This document shows positions 47,276-56,535 of a DNA stretch of 64,000 bases, piece after piece. This DNA comes from Mesorhizobium sp. DCY119. Its GTDB lineage: Bacteria; Pseudomonadota; Alphaproteobacteria; Rhizobiales; Rhizobiaceae. A program made the position numbers and the translations under genes. Location: NCBI RefSeq assembly GCF_003590645.1, contig NZ_CP031834.1, forward strand, positions 2,976,501 through 3,040,500. Direction: 5' to 3'. The notes beneath the pieces are model-generated. The model had not been told where the DNA came from. It was given only the letters and a program-made list of their open reading frames with translations, and made no database searches. Numbering within the stretch: position 1 is the first letter of the stretch; each line of letters begins with the position of its first letter.

Positions 47276-47647
47276 TCATGCGTCACCCAGATATGATTTG
47301 ATTGTTTCGATGAAGCGCGGAACCGAGATCGGCTTCGAAATGTAGGCTTCGCAACCGCCCTGGCGAATGCGTTCCTCATCGCCCTTCATGGCAAATGCAG
47401 TGACGGCAATGACAGGTATGACGTGAAGTTCGTCGTCTTCCTTCAGCCACTTGGTCACCTCGAGGCCGGAGACCTCCGGCAGCTGGATATCCATCAGGAT
47501 CAGATCAGGCTTATGGGTACGGGCAAGATCAAGCGCTTCCAGGCCGTTGCGCGTGCGCACGGTCTCATAGCCGCTTGCTTCGATCAGGTCGCGGAAGAGC
47601 TTCATATTGAGCTCATTGTCCTCGACGATCATAACCTTCTTAGCCAT
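47276..47647 (-). CDS. divK: Single-domain response regulator DivK
   Basis: Cell-cycle regulator in the DivJ-PleC-DivK pathway that feeds into CtrA control. The 123-residue receiver has MIVEDNELN, the phospho-acceptor Asp53 in [13 protein letters not shown], the switch Thr in [12 protein letters not shown] and Lys in YISKPIS. There is no output domain. The divK-pleD order is the conserved alphaproteobacterial arrangement. Confidence 0.96.
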   Translation of the reverse strand: MAKKVMIVEDNELNMKLFRDLIEASGYETVRTRNGLEALDLARTHKPDLILMDIQLPEVSGLEVTKWLKEDDELHVIPVIAVTAFAMKGDEERIRQGGCEAYISKPISVPRFIETIKSYLGDA

Positions 47648-47887
47648 AGATTTCCCGTCCCGACTGCCGATCGCGCCAGCCTATACTTCTTGACGCGCCT
47701 TGCCGATGGCACCAAACCCGCGACAACATTAGCGCAAGATCATTGACGAAACGGAAACCGATCCGTCGCGGCGAATTCAAACATCAATCCTATACCAATT
47801 TTGATGCGACCGCCCGAAGACTTGCCCGAGCCGATCGTAGCGGCTACTTCCGACAAACGTTTTCGCATCGATGGCTTGAAAGTGACG

Positions 47888-48187
47888 ATGGTCGATAAAT
47901 TTTCAACGAGCAAGGACGCCGAGGCGATCGCCATCGAGGCACTCGTCTTCGTCGCATCGGACCCTGAACTCCTGCCGCGCTTCCTTGCCTTGACCGGCAT
48001 CGAAGCATCGGCGATTCGCGAGGCGGCGCGCGAACCGGGTTTCCTGGCGGGCGTGCTGCAATTCATCCTCGCCCACGAACCGACGCTGATGCAGTTTTCG
48101 GAAAGCTCCGGCATCCCGCCGGCCAATATCGGAGCAGCACTGAGGCGCCTGCCACTCGGCGACGACAACCACCAGTCTTCGATATGA
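47888..48187 (+). CDS. DUF3572 family protein
   Basis: A 99-residue protein whose conserved core is DAEAIAIEALVFVASDPELLPRFLALTGIEASAIR, typical of DUF3572. Function unknown. The frame is open from 47801, but the family start is close to the MVDKFSTSKD chosen here. Its stop overlaps the start of the next gene (ATGA), so the two are coupled. Confidence 0.85.
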   Translation: MVDKFSTSKDAEAIAIEALVFVASDPELLPRFLALTGIEASAIREAAREPGFLAGVLQFILAHEPTLMQFSESSGIPPANIGAALRRLPLGDDNHQSSI

Positions 48188-48837
48188 GCGACGATCCCGA
48201 AACCGCACGCCAGATCGCCGAGCTGGCGAAAGACGAGCGCCCGCTTCTGGTACTCGACGTCGATGAGGTGGTTCTGGAATTCGTTCAGCCCTTCATCGGC
48301 TTTCTCAGGTCGCGCGGTCTGGATCTGAAAACCGATTCGTTTAGGCTTCACGGCAATGTCTTCGACCGCGATACGAATGAGGCTCTCGCCAACGAACGCG
48401 TTTCGACGCTGATCGAAGATTTCTTCTTCGTTCAGGCCGATTGGCAGGTCGCGCCGGCGGGCGCAGTCGAGGCTGTCGCGGCGATAGCCGAGAAAGCGGA
48501 AATCGTCATGCTGACGGCGATGCCGCATCAGCACCGGGCGACCCGACGCATGCTTCTGGACCGGCTTGGCTTCCCCTACCCGCTGGTGACCACCGAAACG
48601 GCGAAAGGTCCGGCGATTAGGCAGCTGCGCGGTGAACATCCTCGCCCCGTCGCCTTCGTCGACGACATCGCCCGCAATCTCGTTTCCGTGCAAGAGGCGG
48701 TTGCCGACGCTCATCTCTTTCACCTCATGGCGCACAAGGGCCTGCGTGCACTTATGCCGCCGTTGCCGGAAGGCATCACCTTCGTAGACGACTGGCACGA
48801 TGCTGCGCCAAAAATCACTGTTGCTTTGGGTATTTAG
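48184..48837 (+). CDS. HAD-like hydrolase family protein
   Basis: A 217-residue protein with the HAD motif LLVLDVDEVVLEF near residue 22, an MLTAMPHQHRATR segment as motif II, and FVDDIARNLVSV as the acidic motif IV. A cap region lies between. It is coupled to the DUF3572 gene. Substrate unknown. Confidence 0.82.
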   Translation: MSDDPETARQIAELAKDERPLLVLDVDEVVLEFVQPFIGFLRSRGLDLKTDSFRLHGNVFDRDTNEALANERVSTLIEDFFFVQADWQVAPAGAVEAVAAIAEKAEIVMLTAMPHQHRATRRMLLDRLGFPYPLVTTETAKGPAIRQLRGEHPRPVAFVDDIARNLVSVQEAVADAHLFHLMAHKGLRALMPPLPEGITFVDDWHDAAPKITVALGI

Positions 48838-48846
48838 GCTCAGAAC

Positions 48847-49425
48847 CTACACCACAAAACGCATCAGCGGCCGGCCTAGCTTGCGCTCTATCATCTGCGA
48901 AAAGCCAGCTTTCTCGAAAACCCGGGTCGAACCGACGAAAAGGCCGAGCGAGCGCGAATCCTTCGATTGGTTCATCGGACAGGCCTCGACAAACCGCGCA
49001 CCGTTCTTGCGTGCAAATTCGACCCCGGCACCGACAAGTCTATGAGTCAGTCCTTTGCCCCGCGCCTTATTGCGGATGAAAAAGCAGGAGATCGCCCAGA
49101 CGGACGGATCGGCGGCTTCCTCAGGCTCGAGCGGAGCGGAACCTCTGCCCGCATTGTTCCATTCGGGCACATCCGCCCTCGGTCCTATCTGCATCCAGCC
49201 CGTCGCGATATCGTCCTCGAACGCCAGCAGGCCGGGCGGCGGACCTGATTCGATGCGCGCCTTGATGAATTCCTTGTTGTGCACCCGGTCGTTTTCCCGG
49301 CGCTGCGCCGGCGGCAACCGAAAATGCGTGCACCAGCAGCCGTAGCAGGCGCCTTGCTTGCCGAAGAGATCCTCGAAAGCCGGCCATAGATCGACTGTCA
49401 GCGGCTCGATTGTCAGTTTCATCAT
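48847..49425 (-). CDS. GNAT family N-acetyltransferase
   Basis: A 192-residue acetyltransferase-fold protein. It begins MMKLTIEPLTVDLWPAFEDL, and has the unusual cysteine- and tryptophan-rich GACYGCWCTHFRLP and the acetyl-CoA loop NKARGKGLTHRLV. The C-terminus has VFEKAGFSQMIERKLGRPLMR. Two adjacent ATGs are possible starts; the first is chosen. It is divergent from dinB, with the SOS box in the spacer. Substrate unknown. Confidence 0.85.
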   Translation of the reverse strand: MMKLTIEPLTVDLWPAFEDLFGKQGACYGCWCTHFRLPPAQRRENDRVHNKEFIKARIESGPPPGLLAFEDDIATGWMQIGPRADVPEWNNAGRGSAPLEPEEAADPSVWAISCFFIRNKARGKGLTHRLVGAGVEFARKNGARFVEACPMNQSKDSRSLGLFVGSTRVFEKAGFSQMIERKLGRPLMRFVV

Positions 49426-49480
49426 ACATCTCCGCGACCGCAGCCTTGCGAGCTGCAGCTTGCTGCCATAAGATTGCGAT

Positions 49481-49495
49481 GTTCCTCTTATGTTC
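49481..49495 (+). promoter_or_regulatory. SOS box (LexA operator) of dinB
   Basis: GTTC-CTCTTAT-GTTC is an exact match to the alphaproteobacterial LexA site GTTC-N7-GTTC. It ends seven bases before the ATG at 49502 and overlaps an earlier in-frame ATG (49490), which argues that translation begins at 49502. The same site may also affect the divergent GNAT gene. Confidence 0.85.
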
Positions 49496-49501
49496 GCAGT
49501 C

Positions 49502-50818
49502 ATGGGCACCTCTGTCAACGATCCAAGCTACGGTTTCTGCCGAGATTGTCTCGCCGTGCAGCGCGGGCTGGCGATGCGTTGTACCGGTTGCGGAAGTCCG
49601 CGCCTTATGCGGCATCCGGAACTTTATGCGCTGCATATCGCCCATATCGATTGCGATGCCTTCTATGCGGCGGTGGAAAAGCGCGACAATCCGGATCTGA
49701 AGGACAAGCCGGTCATCATCGGCGGCGGCAAGCGCGGCGTCGTCTCGACCGCCTGCTACATCGCGCGCATCAATGGCGTACGTTCGGCGATGCCGATGTT
49801 CAAGGCGCTGGAAGCCTGCCCGCAAGCTGTCGTCATCTCGCCCAACATGGAAAAATATGTCCGCGTCGGCCGCGAGGTCCGCGCCATGATGCAGGCGCTG
49901 ACGCCGCTGGTCGAACCTATCTCCATCGACGAAGCGTTTCTCGATCTTGCCGGCACCGAGCGCCTTCATGGCCTCCCGCCCGCATTGGTGCTGGCGCGGT
50001 TCGCGCAGAGCGTCGAAAAGGAAATCGGCATCACCGTTTCGGCCGGTCTTTCCTATTGCAAATTCCTGGCGAAAGTCGCCTCGGACTTCCGCAAGCCGCG
50101 CGGCTTTTCGATCATCGGCGAAGCGGAAGCCGTCACGTTTCTCGCCGAGCAGCCGGTAACGCTGATCTGGGGCGTGGGGAAAGCCTTCGCCGCGACGCTG
50201 GAAAGCGACGGCATCCGCACCATCGGCCAGATCCAGCGGATGGAGCGCGGGGACCTGATGCGGCGCTACGGCACGATGGGCGACCGGCTCTACCGGCTGT
50301 CGCGCGGACAGGATACGCGCCGCGTCGAGCCCGACCATGACGCGAAAAGCGTGTCGGCGGAAACCACCTTCGACACCGACCTCGCCTCCTCCGCCGATCT
50401 GGTGCCGATCTTGCGGGCATTGTCTGAAAAGGTTTCCACACGGCTGAAGAAATCCGGCATCGCGGGGCGCACGGTGGTGCTGAAACTGAAGACGCAGGAT
50501 TTCAAGATCCGCACGCGCAACCGCCAGCTTGGCGATCCGACGCGGCTGGCAGATCGCATCTTCCAGACCGGCATGCAGCTTCTCCAGAAGGAAACCGACG
50601 GCACGAAATACAGGCTGCTCGGCATAGGCGTCAGCGACCTCACCGGCGTCGAGAAGGCCGACCCCCCCGACCTCATCGACGTGCAGTCTCGCAAGCGTGC
50701 ATTGGCCGAAGGCGCCATGGATGCCTTGCGCGACAAGTTCGGGAAGACGGCAGTCGAAACCGGCTACACCTTCGGCAAGGGACGCAGGGCGCATCCGCGC
50801 GAGGATGTGGAAGACTGA
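49502..50818 (+). CDS. dinB: DNA polymerase IV with N-terminal zinc ribbon
   Basis: Y-family translesion polymerase. The 438-residue protein has the catalytic [12 protein letters not shown] and SIDEAFLDL motifs, the little-finger domain and a C-terminal basic end. The N-terminus carries about 45 extra residues with CRDC at 13-16 and CTGC at 27-30, a CX2C-X10-CX2C zinc-ribbon pattern absent from E. coli DinB. The C-terminus lacks an obvious clamp-binding QxxLF but has [10 protein letters not shown]. Expression is under the SOS box directly before the start. An alternative ATG four codons upstream lies inside that box. Confidence 0.93.
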   Translation: MGTSVNDPSYGFCRDCLAVQRGLAMRCTGCGSPRLMRHPELYALHIAHIDCDAFYAAVEKRDNPDLKDKPVIIGGGKRGVVSTACYIARINGVRSAMPMFKALEACPQAVVISPNMEKYVRVGREVRAMMQALTPLVEPISIDEAFLDLAGTERLHGLPPALVLARFAQSVEKEIGITVSAGLSYCKFLAKVASDFRKPRGFSIIGEAEAVTFLAEQPVTLIWGVGKAFAATLESDGIRTIGQIQRMERGDLMRRYGTMGDRLYRLSRGQDTRRVEPDHDAKSVSAETTFDTDLASSADLVPILRALSEKVSTRLKKSGIAGRTVVLKLKTQDFKIRTRNRQLGDPTRLADRIFQTGMQLLQKETDGTKYRLLGIGVSDLTGVEKADPPDLIDVQSRKRALAEGAMDALRDKFGKTAVETGYTFGKGRRAHPREDVED

Positions 50819-50926
50819 ACCGCAGCGCACCATCGGCGCTGCTCAATAAAAAATCTCTATCCTGTCGGACATCGCCTTCCTCGTTCGTCCTTCGGATGCA
50901 TCCCCAGGAACAACGGAGGATTTGTC

Positions 50927-51379
50927 ATGAGCATCAACACCGACAGGAAAGAAATCCGCGCCGTCATGGACGCCATCCGTCAGGCGCATTACGACAAGAA
51001 TGCGGCCCGCGTTATCGCCCAATACGAGCCTGAAGCGCTGATTTTCGATCTAGCGCCGCCGCTCGATCATCGGCCCAATGTCGATGGTCTTTCAGCCTGG
51101 TTCGATACCTGGCAAGGGCCGGTCGAGATCGAAGCGCATGATTTCGAGATTACGATCGACGGCGACATCGCCTTCGGCCACGGCTTCTACCGCACCAGCG
51201 CCACGACCACGCAAGGCGGCGAAAGGGCTGTCTTCTGGTCACGCGCGACGGTCTGCCTCAAGCGTACCAACGGCGTCTGGAAGATCGCCCACGAGCATAC
51301 GTCCGTGCCATTCTACATGGATGGAAGCTTTCGCGCGGCAATCGACCTCGAGCCGAAATCCAAGGAGGATGCGGCATGA
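50927..51379 (+). CDS. SnoaL/NTF2-like family protein (DUF4440-like)
   Basis: A 150-residue cone-fold protein with MDAIRQAHYDKNAARVIAQYEPEAL at the start and the later GERAVFWSRATVCLKRTNGVWKIAHEHTSVPF, the typical end of NTF2-like folds. Function unknown; such proteins can be small-molecule enzymes or ketosteroid-isomerase relatives. Stop overlaps the following gene (ATGA). Confidence 0.85.
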   Translation: MSINTDRKEIRAVMDAIRQAHYDKNAARVIAQYEPEALIFDLAPPLDHRPNVDGLSAWFDTWQGPVEIEAHDFEITIDGDIAFGHGFYRTSATTTQGGERAVFWSRATVCLKRTNGVWKIAHEHTSVPFYMDGSFRAAIDLEPKSKEDAA

Positions 51380-51678
51380 CCACAAGCAAACCCGGTAAGA
51401 TTGGCATCGAGAACGTGAACCATCCCGGCAACGTCGAGTTTGTCGATGCAGAGATGTATGAGGCTATGAAGCACGCTTTGCTAAAGACGCTGCCAGGCAC
51501 CACACCGGGGCTGACCGTGGCGGAGGTTCAAAAGCGCGTCGTCGATCATCTGCCGCAGGCGTTATTTCCCGGCGGCGCCAAATCAGGCTGGTGGATGAAG
51601 GCAGTCCAGCTCGATTTGGAGGCAAAACGCGTCATCGCGCGGGAGAAAGTCACGCCGCTTCGGCTGCACAAGGCTTGA
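51376..51678 (+). CDS. DUF6958 family protein
   Basis: A 100-residue protein starting MTTSKPGKIGIENVNHPGNV. It contains MKHALLKTLPGTTPGLTVAEV and LFPGGAKSGWWMKAVQLDLEAKRVI, which resembles winged-helix-like DUF6958 proteins. It is coupled to the NTF2-like gene by a four-base overlap. Function unknown. Confidence 0.78.
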   Translation: MTTSKPGKIGIENVNHPGNVEFVDAEMYEAMKHALLKTLPGTTPGLTVAEVQKRVVDHLPQALFPGGAKSGWWMKAVQLDLEAKRVIAREKVTPLRLHKA

Positions 51679-51724
51679 TGCTGTTACCGATGTCGATTGA
51701 ACCCAAGCCAACGGGATGCTACAT

Positions 51725-51996
<272 letters not shown>

Positions 51997-51997
<1 letters not shown>

Positions 51998-52419
51998 TGC
52001 TCTATATCGACACATCAGTGCTGGTCGCCGCACTGACCAAGGAAGCCAGAACCGATTATGTTCAAAGCTGGCTGAGCCAACAGGATCCGAACGAACTCGC
52101 AATCAGTGACTGGGTCATAACGGAATTCTCTTCAGCCCTATCAATCAAGCTTCGTACGGATCAATTATCGGCTGAGCACCGCGCTTCAGCCCTCGCCGCG
52201 TTCGTCCAGCTTGTATCCAATTCATTCAACACGCTCCCGATATCCGGGGCTCAGTTTCGCGCGGCTGCGCGTTTTGCTGATCAATATACGCTCGGACTGA
52301 GGGCCGGCGACGCCCTGCATCTCGCCGTGGCGGCTGACAACGGTGCAACCGTTGTTACGCTCGACAAGCGATTGGCCGAAGCGGGCCTCCCGCTCGGCCT
52401 GAAAACGCAGCTTCTTTAA
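51997..52419 (+). CDS. vapC: VapC-type PIN domain toxin
   Basis: A 140-residue ribonuclease toxin. The acidic PIN residues are visible: Asp in [13 protein letters not shown], Glu in TEFSSALSI, Asp in [14 protein letters not shown] and Asp in [14 protein letters not shown] toxins cleave RNA, often tRNA; the target here is unknown. The antitoxin is of the Phd class, a common mixed pairing. dnaE lies convergently 17 bases away. Confidence 0.92.
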
Positions 52420-52436
52420 ACAAAAGCCCGCCGGCG

Positions 52437-55400
52437 CTAAACCAACTCCACCTCGACCACGCCGGGAACGGCGCGCATGGCAGATGCTATCTGCGGCGAG
52501 ATGCGGTAGCGGTTGGGTAGTTCGACCTCGACTTCGCCCTGCGCGCCATCCTTGATCAGTACGAAACTCACCTGCCCCTCGCCCTTGACGTTGAGCTGGT
52601 TGGCAAGGGTTCCGAGCGGCGACGCATCGCGCAGGTAGACGCGTAGCGCCTTCTGGACGCGGCTTGCCTCGTCCTCCAGCGAATGCACGGTCTGGATGCG
52701 CAGGTTGATGCCTTCCGGGCGGTCTTCGGCCGCGACCGTGATGACGACAGAACGGCCTGCCTCGAGCAGATCGCGATATTGCGCCAGCCCTTCCGAAAAC
52801 AGCACTGCTTCATACTGGCCGGTGGTGTCGGAGAAAGCGACGACGCCCATCTTGTTGCCGGTGCGGGTCTTGCGCTCCTGCTTGGACGTGACGGTGCCGG
52901 CCAGTCGCCCCGCGGCAGCGCCCCGCTTCACGGCGATGGAAAAGTCGGCCCATGTCTGGGCGCGCATCTTTTCCAGAACCGCCTTGTACTCATCCAGCGG
53001 ATGCGCAGAGAGATAGAAGCCGACGACCTGGAATTCGCGGTGCAACCGGTCTGCCGGCAGCCAGATATCGGCCGCAGGCAGATGTAGCGTCTGCGCCTGT
53101 CCGCCCATTGCACTGCCAAAGATGTCGGACTGGCCCGAGGCGGCATTTTCCTGCGCGCGCTGCGCCATGCCCATCATGCGCTCGACGCCGGCCATAAGGG
53201 CTGCCCGGTCATGACCGAAGCAATCGAAGGCGCCGGCCATGATCAGGCTTTCGAAGACGCGTTTTCCGACAATCTTCGGATCGATGCGTTCGCAGAAATC
53301 GGCAAGGCTGGCGAACGGCTTTTCCTTGCGCTTGGCGACGATGTGCTCGACGGCGGCATCGCCGACGCCCTTGAGGGCTGCCAGCGCGTAGAAGATGCGG
53401 TTTTCGGCAACCTCGAAATCGCGGAACGAGGTCATCACCGAGGGCGCAACCACGTCGATACCGAGGCGCAGCGCATCCTGTCGGAAGTCGGCGAGCTTGT
53501 CGGTGTTGGACATATCCAGCGTCATCGACGCGGCAAGGAACTCGACCGGGTAATGCGCCTTCAGATAGGCGGTCTGATAGGACACCACCGCATAGGCAGC
53601 GGCGTGCGACTTGTTGAAGCCGTAGTCGGCAAACTTGGCCAGAAGGTCGAAGATGAAATCGGCCTGCGGCTTGCTCACGCCCTTTTCCACCGCACCGGTA
53701 ACGAAGCGCTCGCGCTGCTTGTCCATCTCGGCGCGGATCTTCTTGCCCATGGCGCGGCGCAGAAGATCTGCTTCGCCGAGCGAGTAGCCGGCCAATTCCT
53801 GCGCGATCTGCATCACCTGTTCCTGGTAGACGATGACGCCTTGGGTCTCCTTGACCAGGTGATCGATCTTGGGATGGATCGAGGCGATCTCCTCCTCGCC
53901 ATGCTTGCGCGCATTGTAGGTCGGGATGTTCTCCATCGGGCCCGGCCGGTAGAGCGCGACCAGCGCGATGATATCCTCGATGCGGTCGGGCTTCATGCCG
54001 ATCAGCGCCTTGCGCATGCCGGCACTTTCAACCTGGAACACGCCGACAACCTCGCCGCGCGACAGCATCGCATAGGTCTTCTCGTCATCGAGCGGAATGC
54101 GCGCCAGATCGACCTCGATGCCTCGACGGCGGATGAGCCGCACCGCGGTCTCCAGCACCGTCAGCGTCTTCAGGCCAAGGAAGTCGAACTTCACCAGCCC
54201 GGCCTCTTCGACCATCTTCATGTTGAACTGCGTGACCGGCATGTCGGAGCGTGGGTCGCGATACATCGGCACCAGTTCCGACAGCGGACGGTCGCCGATG
54301 ACGATGCCGGCAGCGTGCGTCGAGGCGTGGCGGTAAAGCCCTTCCAGCTTCTGCGCCATGTCGAGCAGCGTCTGGACGATCGGCTCCTTCTCGGTCTCCT
54401 CGGCAAATCGCGGCTCGTTGGCGATGGCGTCGGCAAGTTTAACCGGATTTGCCGGGTTCTGCGGCACCATCTTACAGAGGCGGTCAACCTGACCGTAGGG
54501 CATCTGCAGCACGCGCCCGACGTCGCGCAGCACGGCGCGCGCCTGCAGCGTTCCAAAGGTGATGATCTGGCCGACCTGGTCGCGGCCATAACGGCCCTGG
54601 ACGTAGCGGATCACCTCTTCACGCCGGTCCTGGCAGAAATCGATGTCGAAGTCGGGCATCGAGACGCGGTCGGGGTTGAGGAAGCGCTCGAACAGCAGCG
54701 AAAAACGCAGCGGATCGATGTCGGTGATGGTCAGGGCATAGGCAACCAGCGAGCCCGCGCCCGAACCACGGCCCGGGCCGACCGGAATGCCTTGGGCCTT
54801 CGCCCATTTGATGAAGTCCGAGACGATCAGGAAGTAGCCGGGAAACTTCATCCGTTCGATGATGCCGAGCTCGAATTCCAGCCGCTCGCTGTACTGCTCG
54901 ACCGTGAAGCCTTCGGTCAGTCCGGCGGTTTCAAAACGCTGCTGCAAGCCCTCCCGGGCCTGCCTGCGCAATTCGTCGGCCTCGGCCTTGAGCGCCTCAG
55001 TCGGATCGGCTTCGTCACCACCGGTGAAGCGCGGCAGGATCGGATTGCGCTTCTTCGGGTAGTAGGAACAGCGCTGCGCGATCTCGATTGTGTTGTCGAG
55101 CGCTTCAGGAATGTCTGCAAAAAGCGCCGACATCTCCTTCTGACTCTTCAGATAATTGTCGGGCGACAGACGGCGACGCTCGTCGGACGCAACGACCGAG
55201 CCTTCGGCGATGGCAATCAGCGCGTCATGGGCTTCGTAGTCGTCGCGGGATTGGAAGAACGCCTCATTGGTGGCGACCAGCGGCAGGCGATGGCGATAGG
55301 CAAGATCGATGGTTGCGGCTTCGAGGTTCCGGTCATAGCCGCCGAGACGCTGCAGTTCGACATAGAGCCGATCACCGAACAGCGCCTTCAGCGCCAGCAG

Positions 55401-55967
55401 CCTTGTCTCGGCCAGTTCCGTGTGGCCGGATTTCAGCGCGGTGCCGACAGGCCCCAGCGGCCCGCCGGTAAGGCAGATCAGCCCCGGCGAGAACTCCTCC
55501 AGCCACTCCGTGGTGACCTGCACCGCTTCGCCTGGCGGCGTTTCGAGATAGGAGCGGCTGACAAGGCGAACGAGATTGGCGTAGCCCTCTTCGGTCGCGG
55601 CGATCAGCACGATCGGGTGCAGATCTGCCCCCTGGCGGCGATTGCCGCCGCGCGAGGAATCATTGACCTCACCAGTGAAGGACAGGCTTGTCTGACAGCC
55701 GACCAGCGGCTGCACGCCCTCCTTGGTGGTCTTTTGCGCGAATTCGAGCGCACCGAACAGGTTGTTGGTGTCGGTGATGGCGATGGCCGGCGCGCTGTCC
55801 TTGACGGCGTGGCCGACGATCTTGCCGACCTGCAACGCGCCTTCCAGCAGCGAATAGGCGGAATGCACACGCAGATGGATGAAGTTGCGCTGGACAGGCT
55901 GGGCCTTCACCCGCGCATTTTGCATGCTGCGCAGGATGGGGTCGCGCGGAGGCCTGTCGCTCGCCAT
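52437..55967 (-). CDS. dnaE: DNA polymerase III subunit alpha
   Basis: Main replicative polymerase. The 1176-residue protein starts with the PHP domain (FIHLRVHSAYSLLEGAL), continues through the Pol3 palm with the catalytic MPDFDIDFCQDRREEV, the finger motifs VGPGRGSGAGSLVAYAL and ADYGFNKSHAAAYAVVSYQT, and ends in an OB fold and C-terminal tail. This is the main DnaE, not the SOS-induced DnaE2, because length and PHP are typical and no imuAB genes are near. A later ATG (MQNARVKAQP) is a possible start. Confidence 0.96.
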   Translation of the reverse strand: MASDRPPRDPILRSMQNARVKAQPVQRNFIHLRVHSAYSLLEGALQVGKIVGHAVKDSAPAIAITDTNNLFGALEFAQKTTKEGVQPLVGCQTSLSFTGEVNDSSRGGNRRQGADLHPIVLIAATEEGYANLVRLVSRSYLETPPGEAVQVTTEWLEEFSPGLICLTGGPLGPVGTALKSGHTELAETRLLALKALFGDRLYVELQRLGGYDRNLEAATIDLAYRHRLPLVATNEAFFQSRDDYEAHDALIAIAEGSVVASDERRRLSPDNYLKSQKEMSALFADIPEALDNTIEIAQRCSYYPKKRNPILPRFTGGDEADPTEALKAEADELRRQAREGLQQRFETAGLTEGFTVEQYSERLEFELGIIERMKFPGYFLIVSDFIKWAKAQGIPVGPGRGSGAGSLVAYALTITDIDPLRFSLLFERFLNPDRVSMPDFDIDFCQDRREEVIRYVQGRYGRDQVGQIITFGTLQARAVLRDVGRVLQMPYGQVDRLCKMVPQNPANPVKLADAIANEPRFAEETEKEPIVQTLLDMAQKLEGLYRHASTHAAGIVIGDRPLSELVPMYRDPRSDMPVTQFNMKMVEEAGLVKFDFLGLKTLTVLETAVRLIRRRGIEVDLARIPLDDEKTYAMLSRGEVVGVFQVESAGMRKALIGMKPDRIEDIIALVALYRPGPMENIPTYNARKHGEEEIASIHPKIDHLVKETQGVIVYQEQVMQIAQELAGYSLGEADLLRRAMGKKIRAEMDKQRERFVTGAVEKGVSKPQADFIFDLLAKFADYGFNKSHAAAYAVVSYQTAYLKAHYPVEFLAASMTLDMSNTDKLADFRQDALRLGIDVVAPSVMTSFRDFEVAENRIFYALAALKGVGDAAVEHIVAKRKEKPFASLADFCERIDPKIVGKRVFESLIMAGAFDCFGHDRAALMAGVERMMGMAQRAQENAASGQSDIFGSAMGGQAQTLHLPAADIWLPADRLHREFQVVGFYLSAHPLDEYKAVLEKMRAQTWADFSIAVKRGAAAGRLAGTVTSKQERKTRTGNKMGVVAFSDTTGQYEAVLFSEGLAQYRDLLEAGRSVVITVAAEDRPEGINLRIQTVHSLEDEASRVQKALRVYLRDASPLGTLANQLNVKGEGQVSFVLIKDGAQGEVEVELPNRYRISPQIASAMRAVPGVVEVELV

Positions 55968-56075
55968 ATCTTACGCCTTTGCTACTCGACTCAGGTATCT
56001 ATTTTGGTCATGGAGCGCCGTGGGTCTAGTGCGAAATCACATTGAACACAGAAGCCTGCATTCATTTCGGCGTTA

Positions 56076-56125
56076 CGGAATGGGTCCCGGATAGCCTTCG
56101 CTTCGCTACGGCTTCCGGGATGACG
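56076..56125 (+). repeat. 50-bp inverted repeat, left copy (REP-like hairpin)
   Basis: This 50-base segment is an exact reverse complement of 56467-56516. Each copy also folds on itself: TCCCGGATAGCC pairs with GGCTTCCGGGA apart from a one-base bulge, around a loop of TTCGCTTCGCTAC. It sits between dnaE and the broken GIY-YIG gene. This internal palindrome plus paired orientation is typical of REP-like intergenic elements. Confidence 0.9.
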
Positions 56126-56145
56126 CACGGAGGATTTCCGCAGTC

Positions 56146-56432
56146 TTACCAGCCCATGCCCCCGTAGAGTTCACGCCAATCCGGGTTCATCTTCTCGATC
56201 AGTTCGATCTTCCACGATCGACGCCATCTCTTGATCCGCTTTTCGGCAATGATCGCTTCACCGATGTCCAGATATTCCTGATACCAGACCAGCCGTATTG
56301 CTCCGTATCGAGCAGTGAAGCCCTTTGTCATGCGTTGCTTGTGTTCCCATACGCGCCGGCCCAGATCGGCGGTCACGCCGTATACAACGTTCCGTCTCGT
56401 TTCGAAGCCAGGATGTAAACGAACCCGCTCAT
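56146..56432 (-). pseudogene. GIY-YIG nuclease superfamily gene, frameshifted
   Basis: The intact protein would be about 95 residues, a small UPF0213/GIY-YIG nuclease. Translation from the ATG at 56432 gives MSGFVYILASKRDGTLYTA and then a stop. One base lost near 56376-56382, where TAT-ACG-GGC would be expected and TATACGGC is seen, moves the rest to another frame: GVTADLGRRVWEHKQRMTK, KGFTARYGAIRLVWY, the catalytic Glu region EAIIAEKRIKRWRR and NPDWRELYGGMGW. Both halves are clearly family members. The longer frame reported for this locus begins out of frame and lacks the GIY start. Inverted 50-bp repeats flank it. Confidence 0.88.
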
Positions 56433-56466
56433 GGCTATGATGACACTCCGGAAAAGCGAATACCGA

Positions 56467-56516
56467 CGTCATCCCGGAAGCCGTAGCGAAGCGAAGGCTA
56501 TCCGGGACCCATTCCG
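56467..56516 (-). repeat. 50-bp inverted repeat, right copy (REP-like hairpin)
   Basis: Exact reverse complement of 56076-56125. It begins 35 bases upstream of the GIY-YIG start codon and ends 20 bases before the HAD gene, so it probably marks the right end of a mobile or formerly mobile unit of about 440 bases. Confidence 0.9.
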
Positions 56517-56535
56517 GACCATAGCCTCCGTAAAA

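Noticed and set aside
49121-50833. 570-residue open frame on the minus strand
   Set aside because: Antisense to dinB, extending into the GNAT gene in another frame; not a protein family.
52420-52440. Shared terminator between vapC and dnaE
   Set aside because: A short GC-rich imperfect stem exists with few T residues; pairing breaks after three bases.
53211-56045. 944-residue open frame on the plus strand
   Set aside because: It is antisense to dnaE along its whole length, follows from the high G+C codon use of that gene, and shows no known domain.
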